Part shown: in pieces, positions 47,403-56,400 of the stretch
How positions within the stretch are numbered: position 1 is the first letter of the stretch
Layout of the letters: every line of letters starts with the position of its first letter
Source: M0108 sp044228795
GTDB taxonomy: Bacteria; Pseudomonadota; Gammaproteobacteria; Chromatiales; Chromatiaceae
Length of the DNA: 64,000 nt
Direction of reading: 5' to 3'
Assembly: GCA_044228795.1 (NCBI GenBank)
Contig: JBGAUE010000015.1
Location: forward strand, 1 to 64,000
The notes under the pieces: model-generated
Database searches by the model: none
What the model was told of the DNA's origin: nothing
What the model saw: the letters and a program-made list of their open reading frames with translations, nothing else
Made by a program: the position numbers and the translations under genes

Positions 47403-47906
47403 TCAGACTCCGCCTCCGCGGTGGATGGTCTCGTAGTAGAGCTTCTCTAGGGCCAGCTTGTGCTTGGTCTCCTCGCTGGCGAGGTAGCGGAACAGGTCGC
47501 GAATGGGGCCCTCGGGGGTGGTCTCGGCGAGTTCGGTATAGTGCAGCATGGCGGCGTGCTCGCGGCCCATGGCGTATTGCAGTACCGCCTGGTCGTCGGG
47601 GTTATCGCCCAAATCGGGGAGGTGGATGCAGTCGGAGAACCGACTATCGCTGGCGGTACGCTGGACCTCGGCCTGGATCTGCTCTGCAAGGTCGGTGCGC
47701 TCGGCCAGGTTACGGAATAAGTTGTGGTGGTCCTGTTCCTCTAAGGCCAGTTCCTCGACCAGGTAGCGGATGCGCTTGCTGACCTTGGGGATGAGGTCGG
47801 TGTAAAAGTCGCGGGCCGAGGCCTCGAAGGAGGTCGCGACCGCCAGGATGTCGCCTAGGCTGGTCTTGCCCCGCAGGATTTCGATATCGTGGGTGCCTTC
47901 GGTCAT
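47403..47906 (-). CDS. Rubrerythrin/ferritin-like diiron protein
   Basis: 167 residues, a four-helix ferritin-like protein. The diiron ligands are visible: Glu in ATSFEASARDFY, ExxH-type in LALEEQDHHNLF, Glu in GREHAAMLHY and the final pair in SEETKHKLALEKLYY. There is no C-terminal rubredoxin domain, so electrons must come from a partner. The gene overlaps the FeS flavoprotein by ATGA. It probably reduces peroxide or protects the oxygen-sensitive complex, with electrons drawn from the flavoprotein. That functional link is inferred. Confidence 0.85.
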   Translation of the reverse strand: MTEGTHDIEILRGKTSLGDILAVATSFEASARDFYTDLIPKVSKRIRYLVEELALEEQDHHNLFRNLAERTDLAEQIQAEVQRTASDSRFSDCIHLPDLGDNPDDQAVLQYAMGREHAAMLHYTELAETTPEGPIRDLFRYLASEETKHKLALEKLYYETIHRGGGV

Positions 47907-49702
47907 CGGCGTTTCTCCCGTTCACGGAGGGCGGAATGGATGTTGGTGGCGACCCGGTGGCCGTCGGCCACGGCGGTGACCACGTCCGGACCACGCACCA
48001 TGTCGCCGGAGGCCCAGAGCCAGTCCTCGCTGGTACGGCCGCCGGCATCTGTCTGGAGGCGGCCGCGCACCCAGGCCAGGCGTTCGGTGAGATCATCACC
48101 TAGCAAACTAGTATCGGTCATCTGGCCGATGGCCTCCACCACCATTTCGCCGGGGTGGCACTGCTCGTCGGATGCGTCGAAAGTCGGGGCGAAACGCCCC
48201 TGTTCGTCGAAGATGGCCTTGACCCGCCAGGTCTTGAGGCCCGTCACCTGGCCGTCCCCGATCATGACCTCCCGGGGACCGCGGGCGGCGAGGATCTGGA
48301 TGCCTTCCTCACCCGCCTCTCGGATCTCCTCCGGGTCGGCGAGGAAGTGGTCCAGATCCTCCAGGGCGGTGACGGTGACCTGGACCTGGCCGTAGGACTG
48401 ACGTTGCAGACGGGCCAGGGTGCGGGCGATATCCATGGCGACGTTACCGCCGCCGATGACTACGGCCTGGCGCGGGGTGCCGAAGTCCTCTCCGGCGGTG
48501 GCTTGGCGCAGTAGGTCCACGGCCTTGCGCACGTCCGCGTGGTCGCTGCCGGGGATGCGGGTGGCACGGCCCTGGTGCAGGCCCAAGGCGAGCAGCACGG
48601 CATCATATTCCTGGCGAAGGTCCTCCAGGGTCAGATCAAGGCCCACATGGATGTTGCAGCGGATTTCCACGCCCACGGAGCGGATGACATCGATATCACG
48701 GTCGATGGCAGCGTAGGGCAGTCGGTATTCAGGGATGCCCCAGCGGGTCATGCCACCGGGCTGGTCCTGGGCCTCGAAGACGGTGACCCCGTGGCCCTGG
48801 CGAGCCAGGTCGAAGGCGGCGGTGAGCCCGGCCGGGCCAGCGCCGACGATGGCAACTCTGAGGCCGGTGGTCGGACCGGGGCCGCCGACGATGGCCTGCA
48901 CTTGCTCCGGGGTCACCTGGTCCAGGATGTGGCGCTTGAGCCAGCGGATGGCGATAGGGTCGCCTTCGTGGCGGGCGGCGCAACTTGTCTCGCATTTGTG
49001 GGTGCAAACCCGGCCGCAGACCGCCGAGAAGGGGTTGGTCTGGTAAAGCAGGCGCACTCCGCGCTCGTAGTCCCCATCGCGCACGGCGGCGATGTACTCG
49101 GGGATCGCCATGTGGGTGGGGCAGGTGGCGATACACAGGCCGCAGGTGACGCAGCGGTCTGCCTCCAGGCGCGCTGCTTCACGGTCGTAGCCCTGGACGA
49201 TCTCGGCGAAGGAGTCGATGCGGATCTCGGGGGCTGTTTCATTCATGGGCACCCGGGTCGCGGCGGTCAGCCGGTGGCCGTCGGGGCGGTGATAGCCCAG
49301 GGCCTCCTGGTCCCAGGAGTGGATATCCACACCCGGGGTGAAGCGGAACGCCTCCGGATCCACGTCCACCCAGGTGTAGCTGTTGGACATGGACAGGGAT
49401 TGGGTCATGCAGACATCGACACAGAGGGCACACCAGCAGCAGCGGCCATAGTCAATGCGGGGCCGCAGGCCTGAGTCACCTAATTTGGTTTCGATGCCCG
49501 CCACCGGCACCATGTCGATAGCGGCGTTCTGGCAAATGGCCTCGCAGGTCCCGCAGCCGATGCATTTCTCCAGGTCATTCTGGTGGAAGCCGCGATAACG
49601 GGGGGCCCCGGGGCGGTCCCGGAGCGGGTCGCGGATGGTCACCGGGTCGCGGAAGAGGTTCTTCCAGGCGGTGAAGGGGGAAAGGACGTCGGTCACGCTC
49701 AT
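47903..49702 (-). CDS. NuoI-like ferredoxin domain fused to GltD/NfnL-like FAD oxidoreductase
   Basis: 599 residues in two fused units. Residues about 10-125 resemble the NuoI/MbhN subunit of membrane complexes, with two 4Fe-4S motifs: C47xxCxxCxxxC57 and C88xxCxxCxxxC98, preceded by RYRGFHQNDLEKCIGCG. Residues about 155-599 match GltD/NfnL: FeS cysteines at 184/187/190/194 and 229/233/237/241, FAD loop VGAGPAG (about 287-292) and NAD(P) loop VVIGGGNVAMD. It would move electrons between NAD(P)H and the membrane complex through four FeS centres. No separate NuoI-like gene is present in the operon, so the fusion replaces it. Confidence 0.88.
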   Translation of the reverse strand: MSVTDVLSPFTAWKNLFRDPVTIRDPLRDRPGAPRYRGFHQNDLEKCIGCGTCEAICQNAAIDMVPVAGIETKLGDSGLRPRIDYGRCCWCALCVDVCMTQSLSMSNSYTWVDVDPEAFRFTPGVDIHSWDQEALGYHRPDGHRLTAATRVPMNETAPEIRIDSFAEIVQGYDREAARLEADRCVTCGLCIATCPTHMAIPEYIAAVRDGDYERGVRLLYQTNPFSAVCGRVCTHKCETSCAARHEGDPIAIRWLKRHILDQVTPEQVQAIVGGPGPTTGLRVAIVGAGPAGLTAAFDLARQGHGVTVFEAQDQPGGMTRWGIPEYRLPYAAIDRDIDVIRSVGVEIRCNIHVGLDLTLEDLRQEYDAVLLALGLHQGRATRIPGSDHADVRKAVDLLRQATAGEDFGTPRQAVVIGGGNVAMDIARTLARLQRQSYGQVQVTVTALEDLDHFLADPEEIREAGEEGIQILAARGPREVMIGDGQVTGLKTWRVKAIFDEQGRFAPTFDASDEQCHPGEMVVEAIGQMTDTSLLGDDLTERLAWVRGRLQTDAGGRTSEDWLWASGDMVRGPDVVTAVADGHRVATNIHSALREREKRR

Positions 49703-49764
49703 AGCTATCTCGGAAGCTGAACCCTAGGCCGGTCAATCCTTGGCGCACGGAAGGGGGGTCGGAT

Positions 49765-49846
49765 GACGGCGGTTGGGGGTGTTGACAGCAGGGATGCTGT
49801 CGTCAAGCCTACAGGGACGTATTCACGGCGTCCCCCAACCGCCGTC
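49765..49846. repeat. Long imperfect palindrome (REP-like element)
   Basis: A perfect 15-bp inverted repeat (GACGGCGGTTGGGGG at 49765-49779 and its complement at 49832-49846) encloses inner palindromic parts such as ACAGCAGGGATGCTGT (49785-49800) and the string ACAGGGACGTATTCACGGCG. The inner string resembles a palindromic repeat family that I recall being scattered in many gammaproteobacteria. It lies between the NuoD-like and flavoprotein genes of one operon, so it may form an mRNA hairpin that sets their ratio. Confidence 0.7.
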
Positions 49847-49928
49847 TTTCGGCCTGGGAAAGCCGCCAACTCACCCAGTGGGGGTAATTCGCTGCCGTTG
49901 ACAATGATCATGCTGCTGGCACTCGTGG

Positions 49929-51107
49929 TTATCGCTCGATCTCGGGCGGATAGGTGTGCAGGGACACCATGAGGGCCGCCACGTCGGCAATATTGCAGTT
50001 GACGATCATGCGCTCCAGCAGGGCCATGGCATGGGTGTAGGAGGGGCCCCGCACGTTCACCCGGCGCGGGTAGCCGCTGCCGTCGGTAACCAGGTAATAG
50101 CCGTACTCGCCGCGGGAGCACTCGCCGCGGACATAGGTCTCCCCGGGGGCGATCTTCCAGTGCAGAACATTGGGGATGGTGGCCATCACGGGCCCCTGGC
50201 GGGGCATGCGGGCCAGGATCTGGCGGATCAGGTCGATAGAAAGTAACAGGTCCCGGCGGCGCACCTCGGCGCGGGTGAAGATGTCCGAGTCCTGGCCCGT
50301 CACCGGCTCGAAATTCAGTTGGGGATAGACCAGGTAGGGGAAGTCCGTGCGTATGTCCCGGGGCACGCCGGCGGCGCGGGCGTTGGGGCCGGTGACGCCG
50401 TAGGGGTCCAGCCAGGCAGGGTCGATCACCCCCTGGCCGACGGTGCGTTTTTTGAAGACGGCATTGTGGAACATCGTCTCCTGGACATCCTTGAGGACGC
50501 TCTCGATCTCCCGCAGGGTCACCTCCATGCGCGCGTCGAAGCCGTCCGGCAGACCATCGCGGACCCCACCGGGGAGGATGAACATGTGGTAGATGCGGGC
50601 GCCGGTCAGTTCCTCGAAGCGATCCAGCATCAGGTCGCGGGCGTAGGTGGTCCACTGGCCGATGACCCCTAGGCCCAGGGCGCCGGCCTGGCCGCCCAGG
50701 TACATGAGGTAGCTGTTGATGCGGCCCATCTCCAGGATCAGGGCGCGGATCCAGTTGGCCTGTTCTGGCACCTCGATCCCGGCCAGTTCTTCCACGGCCG
50801 CCGCGTAGCAATACTCGTTGAAATCGGGCTCGGGCACGCAGATACGGCAGACGATGGGGAAGCACTGGATGAAGGTGCGCCGCTCCATCAGCTTTTCGAA
50901 GCCGCGGTGCAGATAGCCCACATGGACCTTACCCTCCACCACCTCATCACCGCAGACGGTGAGTTCCAGCGCCATGTTACCGGTGATGCCAGGATGCTGG
51001 GGGCCCTGCCAGAGCTTGAGGTACTTGCCCGAACTCAAGTCGATGTCGAGGCTGCCATCTGGTCGGGTGGCCGGATACTGGCTACGGTCTGGGTCGAATA
51101 AGCCCAT
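49929..51107 (-). CDS. NuoD/hydrogenase-large-subunit-like protein of Mbx-type complex
   Basis: 392 residues from the ATG 1 base after the NuoC-like stop. The fold is that of NuoD and group 4 hydrogenase large subunits (HPGITGNMALELTVCGDEV, GYLHRGFEKLMERRTF, RIYHMFILPGGVRDG). A single CxxC (Cys87-Arg-Ile-Cys90) sits where hydrogenases have their first metal-binding pair, but the C-terminus (SLHTYPPEIER) has no DPCxxC. A NiFe centre is therefore unlikely. I recall a similar half-retained motif in Mbx/MBS sulfur reductases of Thermococcales. The partner is the NuoB-like subunit. Confidence 0.85.
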   Translation of the reverse strand: MGLFDPDRSQYPATRPDGSLDIDLSSGKYLKLWQGPQHPGITGNMALELTVCGDEVVEGKVHVGYLHRGFEKLMERRTFIQCFPIVCRICVPEPDFNEYCYAAAVEELAGIEVPEQANWIRALILEMGRINSYLMYLGGQAGALGLGVIGQWTTYARDLMLDRFEELTGARIYHMFILPGGVRDGLPDGFDARMEVTLREIESVLKDVQETMFHNAVFKKRTVGQGVIDPAWLDPYGVTGPNARAAGVPRDIRTDFPYLVYPQLNFEPVTGQDSDIFTRAEVRRRDLLLSIDLIRQILARMPRQGPVMATIPNVLHWKIAPGETYVRGECSRGEYGYYLVTDGSGYPRRVNVRGPSYTHAMALLERMIVNCNIADVAALMVSLHTYPPEIER

Positions 51108-51108
51108 G

Positions 51109-51717
51109 TCAGAGTCCACCCTCTTCAGGTTGCGGAAAAAGTTGCTCCCGCATGTAGGTCGCTGGGTCCTGCGTCTCGCGACCTGGCCGCTGGGCGAAGG
51201 CCTTCTGGGCGAATTGGAGGGTATCGAAATCCCGCCGGTAGGGCGGTATCTCGTGCCAGCCCTCCAGGATGAAGTCCTCTTGGAGCCGGGGGCTGCCGGG
51301 GAAGCCGATGCCGAACATCTCCCGAAGTTCCCGTTGATAGGTAGCGGCGGTGGGCCAGAGGTCGTGGATGCTTTCCAGGGTGGCCGCGTCCCGGGGGATG
51401 CGCACCCGCAGGCCCAAGTCCAGGCGCGCGGTGCGGTTGCAGAGCAGATAGGTGAGTTGGAACTGCCACGCCTCAAGCCAGTCCACGGCGGTGAGTAGTA
51501 CTAGGTGGCTGAAACCTTCCCGATCGCGCAGGTGCAGGAGGGCCGGGCGCAGATGCGCGGGCGGCAGCTCAACGAAGGCCAGGTCTGGCCTCTGCACGGC
51601 CAGGTCGCCTAAGGGGAAGAGGGCCCTCAGCCGCTGGTGGATGGCGGGTAAGCCGGGTTGCTGCACCCCGGCTATGGCTTTCCCCGTCCCGGTCTGATTG
51701 TTATCTCTGCTAGGCAT
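51109..51717 (-). CDS. NuoC-like 30-kDa subunit
   Basis: 202 residues. The complex I 30-kDa signature is visible as TYQRELREMFGIGFPGSP followed by LEGW and PYRRDF. It also has LVLLTAVDWLEAWQFQLTYLL, a normal upstream strand pair. It joins the hydrophilic arm with the NuoD- and NuoB-like subunits. The start ATG is 21 bases after the NuoB-like stop. Confidence 0.87.
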   Translation of the reverse strand: MPSRDNNQTGTGKAIAGVQQPGLPAIHQRLRALFPLGDLAVQRPDLAFVELPPAHLRPALLHLRDREGFSHLVLLTAVDWLEAWQFQLTYLLCNRTARLDLGLRVRIPRDAATLESIHDLWPTAATYQRELREMFGIGFPGSPRLQEDFILEGWHEIPPYRRDFDTLQFAQKAFAQRPGRETQDPATYMREQLFPQPEEGGL

Positions 51718-51738
51718 GATCCTGTCTCGCTCGTGCTC

Positions 51739-52536
51739 CTACCAGTTGTAGTCCGGCATGTCCCAGTCGTGGATGACCTGCTTCTGGTTGGCCTTGTACC
51801 AGGCAAAATTTTCCGCGTACTGGTTGGCGCCCTCGGCCTTGCCGGCGCGGATGAGCCGCTTCAGGTCCAGGAAGCCTGCGAGCAGGGCCTCGGGTCTGGG
51901 CATGCAGCCGGTGATGTAGAGGTCCACCGGCAGATACTGGTCCAGACGCTTGATGGTGTTGTAGGAATCGAAGTACATGCCGCCATTGATGGTGCAGGAG
52001 CCCAGGCCGACCACATACTTAGGGTTCTGCATCTGTTCGTAGGAACGGATGACACGCTTGAGGGTCTTGACCGACAGGTAGCCAGAGATGACGAAGAGGT
52101 TGGCCTGGCGCGGGGTGGGCCGCCACTGGATACCATAGCGGTAGGCGTCGAAGCGTGGCGTCATCAGGGGGCGCATCTCGATGGCGCCACAGCCGGTGCC
52201 GAAGCCGAGGATCCAGATGGATTCGGATCTGGCCCAGTTGAATAGGTCTTCAATGATCTGGAAATAGGCCGGGCGCTGGACCTCGGGCAGGGCCTCGCAG
52301 TAGTAGTCCCGTAGGGGCTCGACCTCGAATTCGACCCCGTCCGGGCCCTTGACCAGGCGCTTTTGCAGTTCCGACTCTAACGATGTCACCTCCTTCACAC
52401 CCGGGGGCTGGACCTCGGGCAGGGCCTCGCCGTAGAAGTCCCGCAGGGGCTCGACCTCGAATTCGACCCTGTCCAGGTCCTTGACCAGGTGGTCTTGCAG
52501 TCCCGGCTTTAATGATGTCAACTCGTTCATACCCAT
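51739..52536 (-). CDS. NuoB-like FeS subunit with duplicated N-terminal segment
   Basis: 265 residues, longer than usual NuoB-like proteins because residues about 5-92 contain a tandem duplication (two 44-residue units sharing VEFEVEPLRD and EALPEVQ). The NuoB domain (about 95-265) has cysteines at C116 (FGTGCGAIEM), C181 (GLGSCTINGG) and C211 (ITGCMPRPEA). The tandem CC of NuoB is CG here, so only three cluster ligands are evident. It would carry the last FeS centre next to the NuoD-like subunit. It overlaps the NuoH-like gene by 10 bases. Confidence 0.87.
   Translation of the reverse strand: MGMNELTSLKPGLQDHLVKDLDRVEFEVEPLRDFYGEALPEVQPPGVKEVTSLESELQKRLVKGPDGVEFEVEPLRDYYCEALPEVQRPAYFQIIEDLFNWARSESIWILGFGTGCGAIEMRPLMTPRFDAYRYGIQWRPTPRQANLFVISGYLSVKTLKRVIRSYEQMQNPKYVVGLGSCTINGGMYFDSYNTIKRLDQYLPVDLYITGCMPRPEALLAGFLDLKRLIRAGKAEGANQYAENFAWYKANQKQVIHDWDMPDYNW
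52261..52524 (-). repeat. Tandem 132-bp duplication inside the NuoB-like gene
   Basis: Two in-frame units of 132 bases (44 codons) with high DNA similarity; GGCTCGACCTCGAATTCGAC is identical in both. The similarity at the nucleotide level suggests a recent duplication. Confidence 0.8.
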
Positions 52537-53432
52537 AACACCCCCATCACGCCCAATGGCACCGCCCAGACCAGGAACCAGCGGATCGACTGTTCAACCC
52601 GGAAACGGGGAAAGACTACCCCAACCAGGACCGAGACCATGTAAATCAAAAAGACCTTTAGGAAGAAGACTGGCCAACTCGTGGCCCCGCCGAAGAACAA
52701 GTTCATGTAAATGATGATTTTGGCGATGGGAAAGATGGCCCGGTTGGTCTGCATCAGGGCCAGATAGGAGGAGTGGTATTCCGTCGGCGGACCAATGGGG
52801 ATCTCCTGGGGCGCCAGCACCAGATCGAAGGGCGGGCGCATCATGGAGCCAAGGAAGGACAGCATGGCCGCCGCCACCGCCAGGGGATTGGTAAAGAGGG
52901 TCCAGTGCAGGAAACCGCCTTGCTGGGCGGCGACAATCTCCGTCACCGACAGGGTCTGGTATTGCAGGGCCACGGCGAACACCGCCAGGCCGAGGGGCAG
53001 TTCGGAGGCCGTGACCTGGGACAGGCCGCGGCTGACGCCGATGGCGGCATAGGGATGGCCGCTTTCACCAGCGCCCAGGGCCATGCCCAGGGTGCCGAAG
53101 AAGATGAAATAGAGGGCCAGGATGAGGTCGCCGGCGAAGGACAGATTGGTGAACATATGGCTGCCGTACAGGGTCGGCACGAAGAGCACCAGGCCGATGC
53201 CACCCGTCAGCCGGAATACCGGCCCCAGGTAGAAGTGGACGCCGTGGCTGATGGAAGTCCGCAGCCCGTAGTTCTTGATCAGGTCTATGTAGTTTTGCCA
53301 GATGGGGATGCCGTGGCGGCGCCCGACCCGGGCGGCGATCTTGGCGACCAGGGCATTCAGCAGCAGTCCGTAGTTGAAGACGATGAAGAGCGTCAGCAGG
53401 GAATAGGGGATCTTCATCCAGTCAAAGTTCAT
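52527..53432 (-). CDS. NuoH-like membrane subunit
   Basis: 301 residues from the ATG at 53432, overlapping the antiporter fusion by ATGA. About eight membrane helices. Typical NuoH/MbhM features are the N-terminal GLLLNALVAKIAARVGRRHG, QNYIDLIKNYG, and the loop MMRPPFDLVLAPQEIPIGPPTEY with acidic residues near the quinone-site-equivalent region. The subunit links the hydrophilic arm to the ion-pumping membrane arm. The frame continues upstream, but only as an overlap with the previous gene. Confidence 0.9.
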   Translation of the reverse strand: MNFDWMKIPYSLLTLFIVFNYGLLLNALVAKIAARVGRRHGIPIWQNYIDLIKNYGLRTSISHGVHFYLGPVFRLTGGIGLVLFVPTLYGSHMFTNLSFAGDLILALYFIFFGTLGMALGAGESGHPYAAIGVSRGLSQVTASELPLGLAVFAVALQYQTLSVTEIVAAQQGGFLHWTLFTNPLAVAAAMLSFLGSMMRPPFDLVLAPQEIPIGPPTEYHSSYLALMQTNRAIFPIAKIIIYMNLFFGGATSWPVFFLKVFLIYMVSVLVGVVFPRFRVEQSIRWFLVWAVPLGVMGVLWV

Positions 53433-56400
53433 GGCTGGACCCCCAGGCCCCACAACAGGACGATGGCAGCGAAGGCCAGGAAGTGAAAGGCATAGGTTTG
53501 GCCGTTGCCGGTGTAGAGGCGCCGCCCCAGATCGCCAGCGGTATGGAGCAGGTCGGTCAGGGACTCCCAAAAGTGGGTGGCCAGGGGCAGGGTGAGAAAG
53601 CCCAGGGCCTTGCGGTAGGGGGCGAAGAAGTTCCAGGCGAAGTGCGTGGTCTCCGGCCGGTAGGGACGCTCGGCGGCAAAGGCGATATTGAACTGCTTGA
53701 CCTTCTGGGCGCGGCGGTTGACGAACAGCAGCCAGGCGAAGACCGATGTGAAGATGACGCCGATGATGATCATGATGGCCACCGGGTTCCAGTACCCGTA
53801 GTGGCTGGAGATGACCAGGCCCTCCCAGTTCAGGCCGCCGTTGGGGAAGAACTGGCCGATATAGGTATCGACCCGGCGCAAGGCCAGCCCCGGAAAGAGG
53901 GCGAAGGCCATGAGCAGGACGACGAACAGCATCTGCGGCAGGACGATCCAGAAGGGTGCCTCCCGGAGCCGCCGGTGCTCGTCCTTCAGTTGACCGAGGA
54001 AGATGGTGTGTATGAGCCGGAACAGGTAGAGGAAGGCGATGGGGCCGGCGAAGAAAAGGATCACCAACGGTAGCCGGGACTCGGTGTCCAGGATGGCGTT
54101 GTAGAAGATCCAGCGCCCGCCGAAACCGGACAAGGGAGGCACCCCCGAGATGGCGATGATGCCGATGAGCACGGCGATGAAGGATAGGGGCATGAGGGTG
54201 ATGAGTCCGCCCATGCGGTACATGTCACGGGTGCCGGTGCGCTTGGCTACACCGCCCACCGAGAGGAAGAGCATGGACTTGTAGATGTAATGGTTGACGA
54301 CGAACATCAGGGCCATGAGCCAGCCCAGGTGGTTCATCAGGCCCAGGCCGAACATGGCATAGCCCATCTGGCCGATGGAGGAGTAGGCCAGCAGGCGCTT
54401 GGCGTCCTCCTGGAAGGCGGCCAGCAGATTGCCGATCAGGGCGGTGCAGGCGCCGATCCAGAGCATGACATGGGTCAGCTCAACGCCGTAGAGTTGCTGC
54501 TTGCCCATGCCGATGAGCAGGACGAAGAGCCCGAAGAGCCCGGCCTTGAGCAGGATGCCCGAGACCATGGGGGACACGTCTGTCTCTGCCTCGGCGTGGG
54601 CCCCGGGAAGCCAGATGTGCAGGCCCAAGGCGGCGGTCTTGGTCATGAAGCCAATGGCCAACAGGGCGAAGACCCAGGCCGAGAGGGGTGCTGGAACCTG
54701 AGTAAGGGCGGCGAGTTCCAGTCCTGGCGCACCCTGGGCCGCCAGGGCGAAGCCCCCCAGGATGAGGAAGGCGCCGCCGAGGGAGAAGAGGAGGTAGGAC
54801 AGGGCATGGGGCTCGGAGGCCTTGCCGCGCATGATGAGGAAATAGGAACCCAGGGTCAGCAGTTCCCAGGCGGCGAAGAATTCAAAGCTGTCCTCGGCGA
54901 GCAGGAGGATCGCCAGGCCGGCGTACATCAGTAGGGCCGAGGGATAGAAGCCGACCCGCCGGCCATGGGCATCGTAGCTGGCGAGCAGGGTGACGGCCCC
55001 GCCCACTAGAAAGATGATGGCGAAGATGAGGCGCAGGGGGTCGTAAAGATCATAGGTGGCGGCAAAGCAGGCGAGGAGGCCGGCGATGGCCAGGGTGTTC
55101 TTGATCCAGGCCGGCAGCCACTCCAGGAACAGGAAGAGGAGCGCGAAGACCAGAGGCCAGGTCAACAGCAGTTGGTTTTGACCCGACAACTCGCCCCAGA
55201 GATAACCCAGGCCCCAGGCGGCCGCAAGGGCGGCGAGGATGGGGATCAACCGGTGGGTTGGGCAGGCGATGGGCGAGGCCGTTGCCGCCGCAGGTAGCGG
55301 GCGCTTGATGGCATAGCCAAACCAGCGGAACAGGTAGCCGGCCTCGATCAGGGTGCCAAACAGGATGAGTCCCAGTAGGGCCAGCCGGTCGTGGGCGGCC
55401 AGCAGGTGCACCAGTTCCCACTTGGCGTAGAAGCTGGGGAAGGGCGGCAGGCCGGCGAGCAGGGCGAGGAAGCTGATAAAGGCCAGGATCAGGAGCGGCC
55501 GGCTACGTAGGGCGGCCCAGGCGGTAAGATCCCGTTCCGCGACGAGACCGGAGAGCCAATAGAGCCCCGCCTTGGCTACCGCGTGGGCGGCCAGGACGCC
55601 GCAGGCGATGAAGAAATAGTGGTCACCGAGGATGTCACGCTGGCCGATGATCACCAGTACCAGCCCGGTCTGGGCCACCGAGGAATAACCGAGCAGCCGG
55701 CGGTCCTTGCCCTGGGGCAGGGCCAGCAGGTTGGCGGCGAGGAAGGTTAGCAGACCGAGGCCCGTGGCCACCGGCAGCCATTCCGCCCCGCCGATGAAGA
55801 GCAGCTTGTCCACCGCGAACAGGGCGGCGGTGCCGCTGGCGGCGGCGAAAAGGGCGGAGAAGGCGGGGTGGGCAGATTCGTAGATGTCCAGGGCCCAGCC
55901 GTTGGCGGGGAAGGGCTTTAGCTCGGCTACCAGGGCGATGAACATCAGGAGAAATGCAATGGCGCCGCCAGCATTCAGGGCCCAGGCGCTACCTGCACCA
56001 AGGGCGGAGGCGGGCCCGGACATGCCGTCCAGGTTGAGGGTGCCGCTGGCATGGTAGGCAAAAATGATCCCGATCAGTAGCAGGACGGAGACGAACTCAG
56101 CCACAAGCAGGTACTTGAAGCCCGCGGCCAGAGCACGGTCATCGTTTGACAGCAGGATGAGGCCGGCGGTGGCAATGGCGATCAGTTCCATGAAGACGAA
56201 GAGGTTGAAAAGGTCGCGGGTGAGGATGATGCCGTTCAGAGCCATGACCGCCACCAACATCACCGCCATGGCCCGGTGGCCGCGCGTGAGCAGTTCCTCC
56301 TTCAGGTAGAGGGTCGAGAGCAGGCCGGTCAGGTTGACGATCAGGATGAGGGCGGCCTCGGGCAACCCTAGCCGCAGGTTGATGGCGAAGGGCGGCGGGG

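Noticed and set aside
48539..49474. A 311-codon + strand frame opposite the FeS flavoprotein
   Set aside because: Shadow of a GC-rich gene. The flavoprotein has intact FeS, FAD and NAD(P) motifs.
49705..50865. A long Arg/Pro/Gly-rich frame overlapping the NuoD-like gene
   Set aside because: Out-of-frame translation of a conserved gene, with composition unlike a protein.
49929..51107. Calling the NuoD-like protein a [NiFe] hydrogenase large subunit
   Set aside because: Only the N-terminal CxxC is present; the C-terminal DPCxxC is missing and no hydrogenase maturation genes are in the window.
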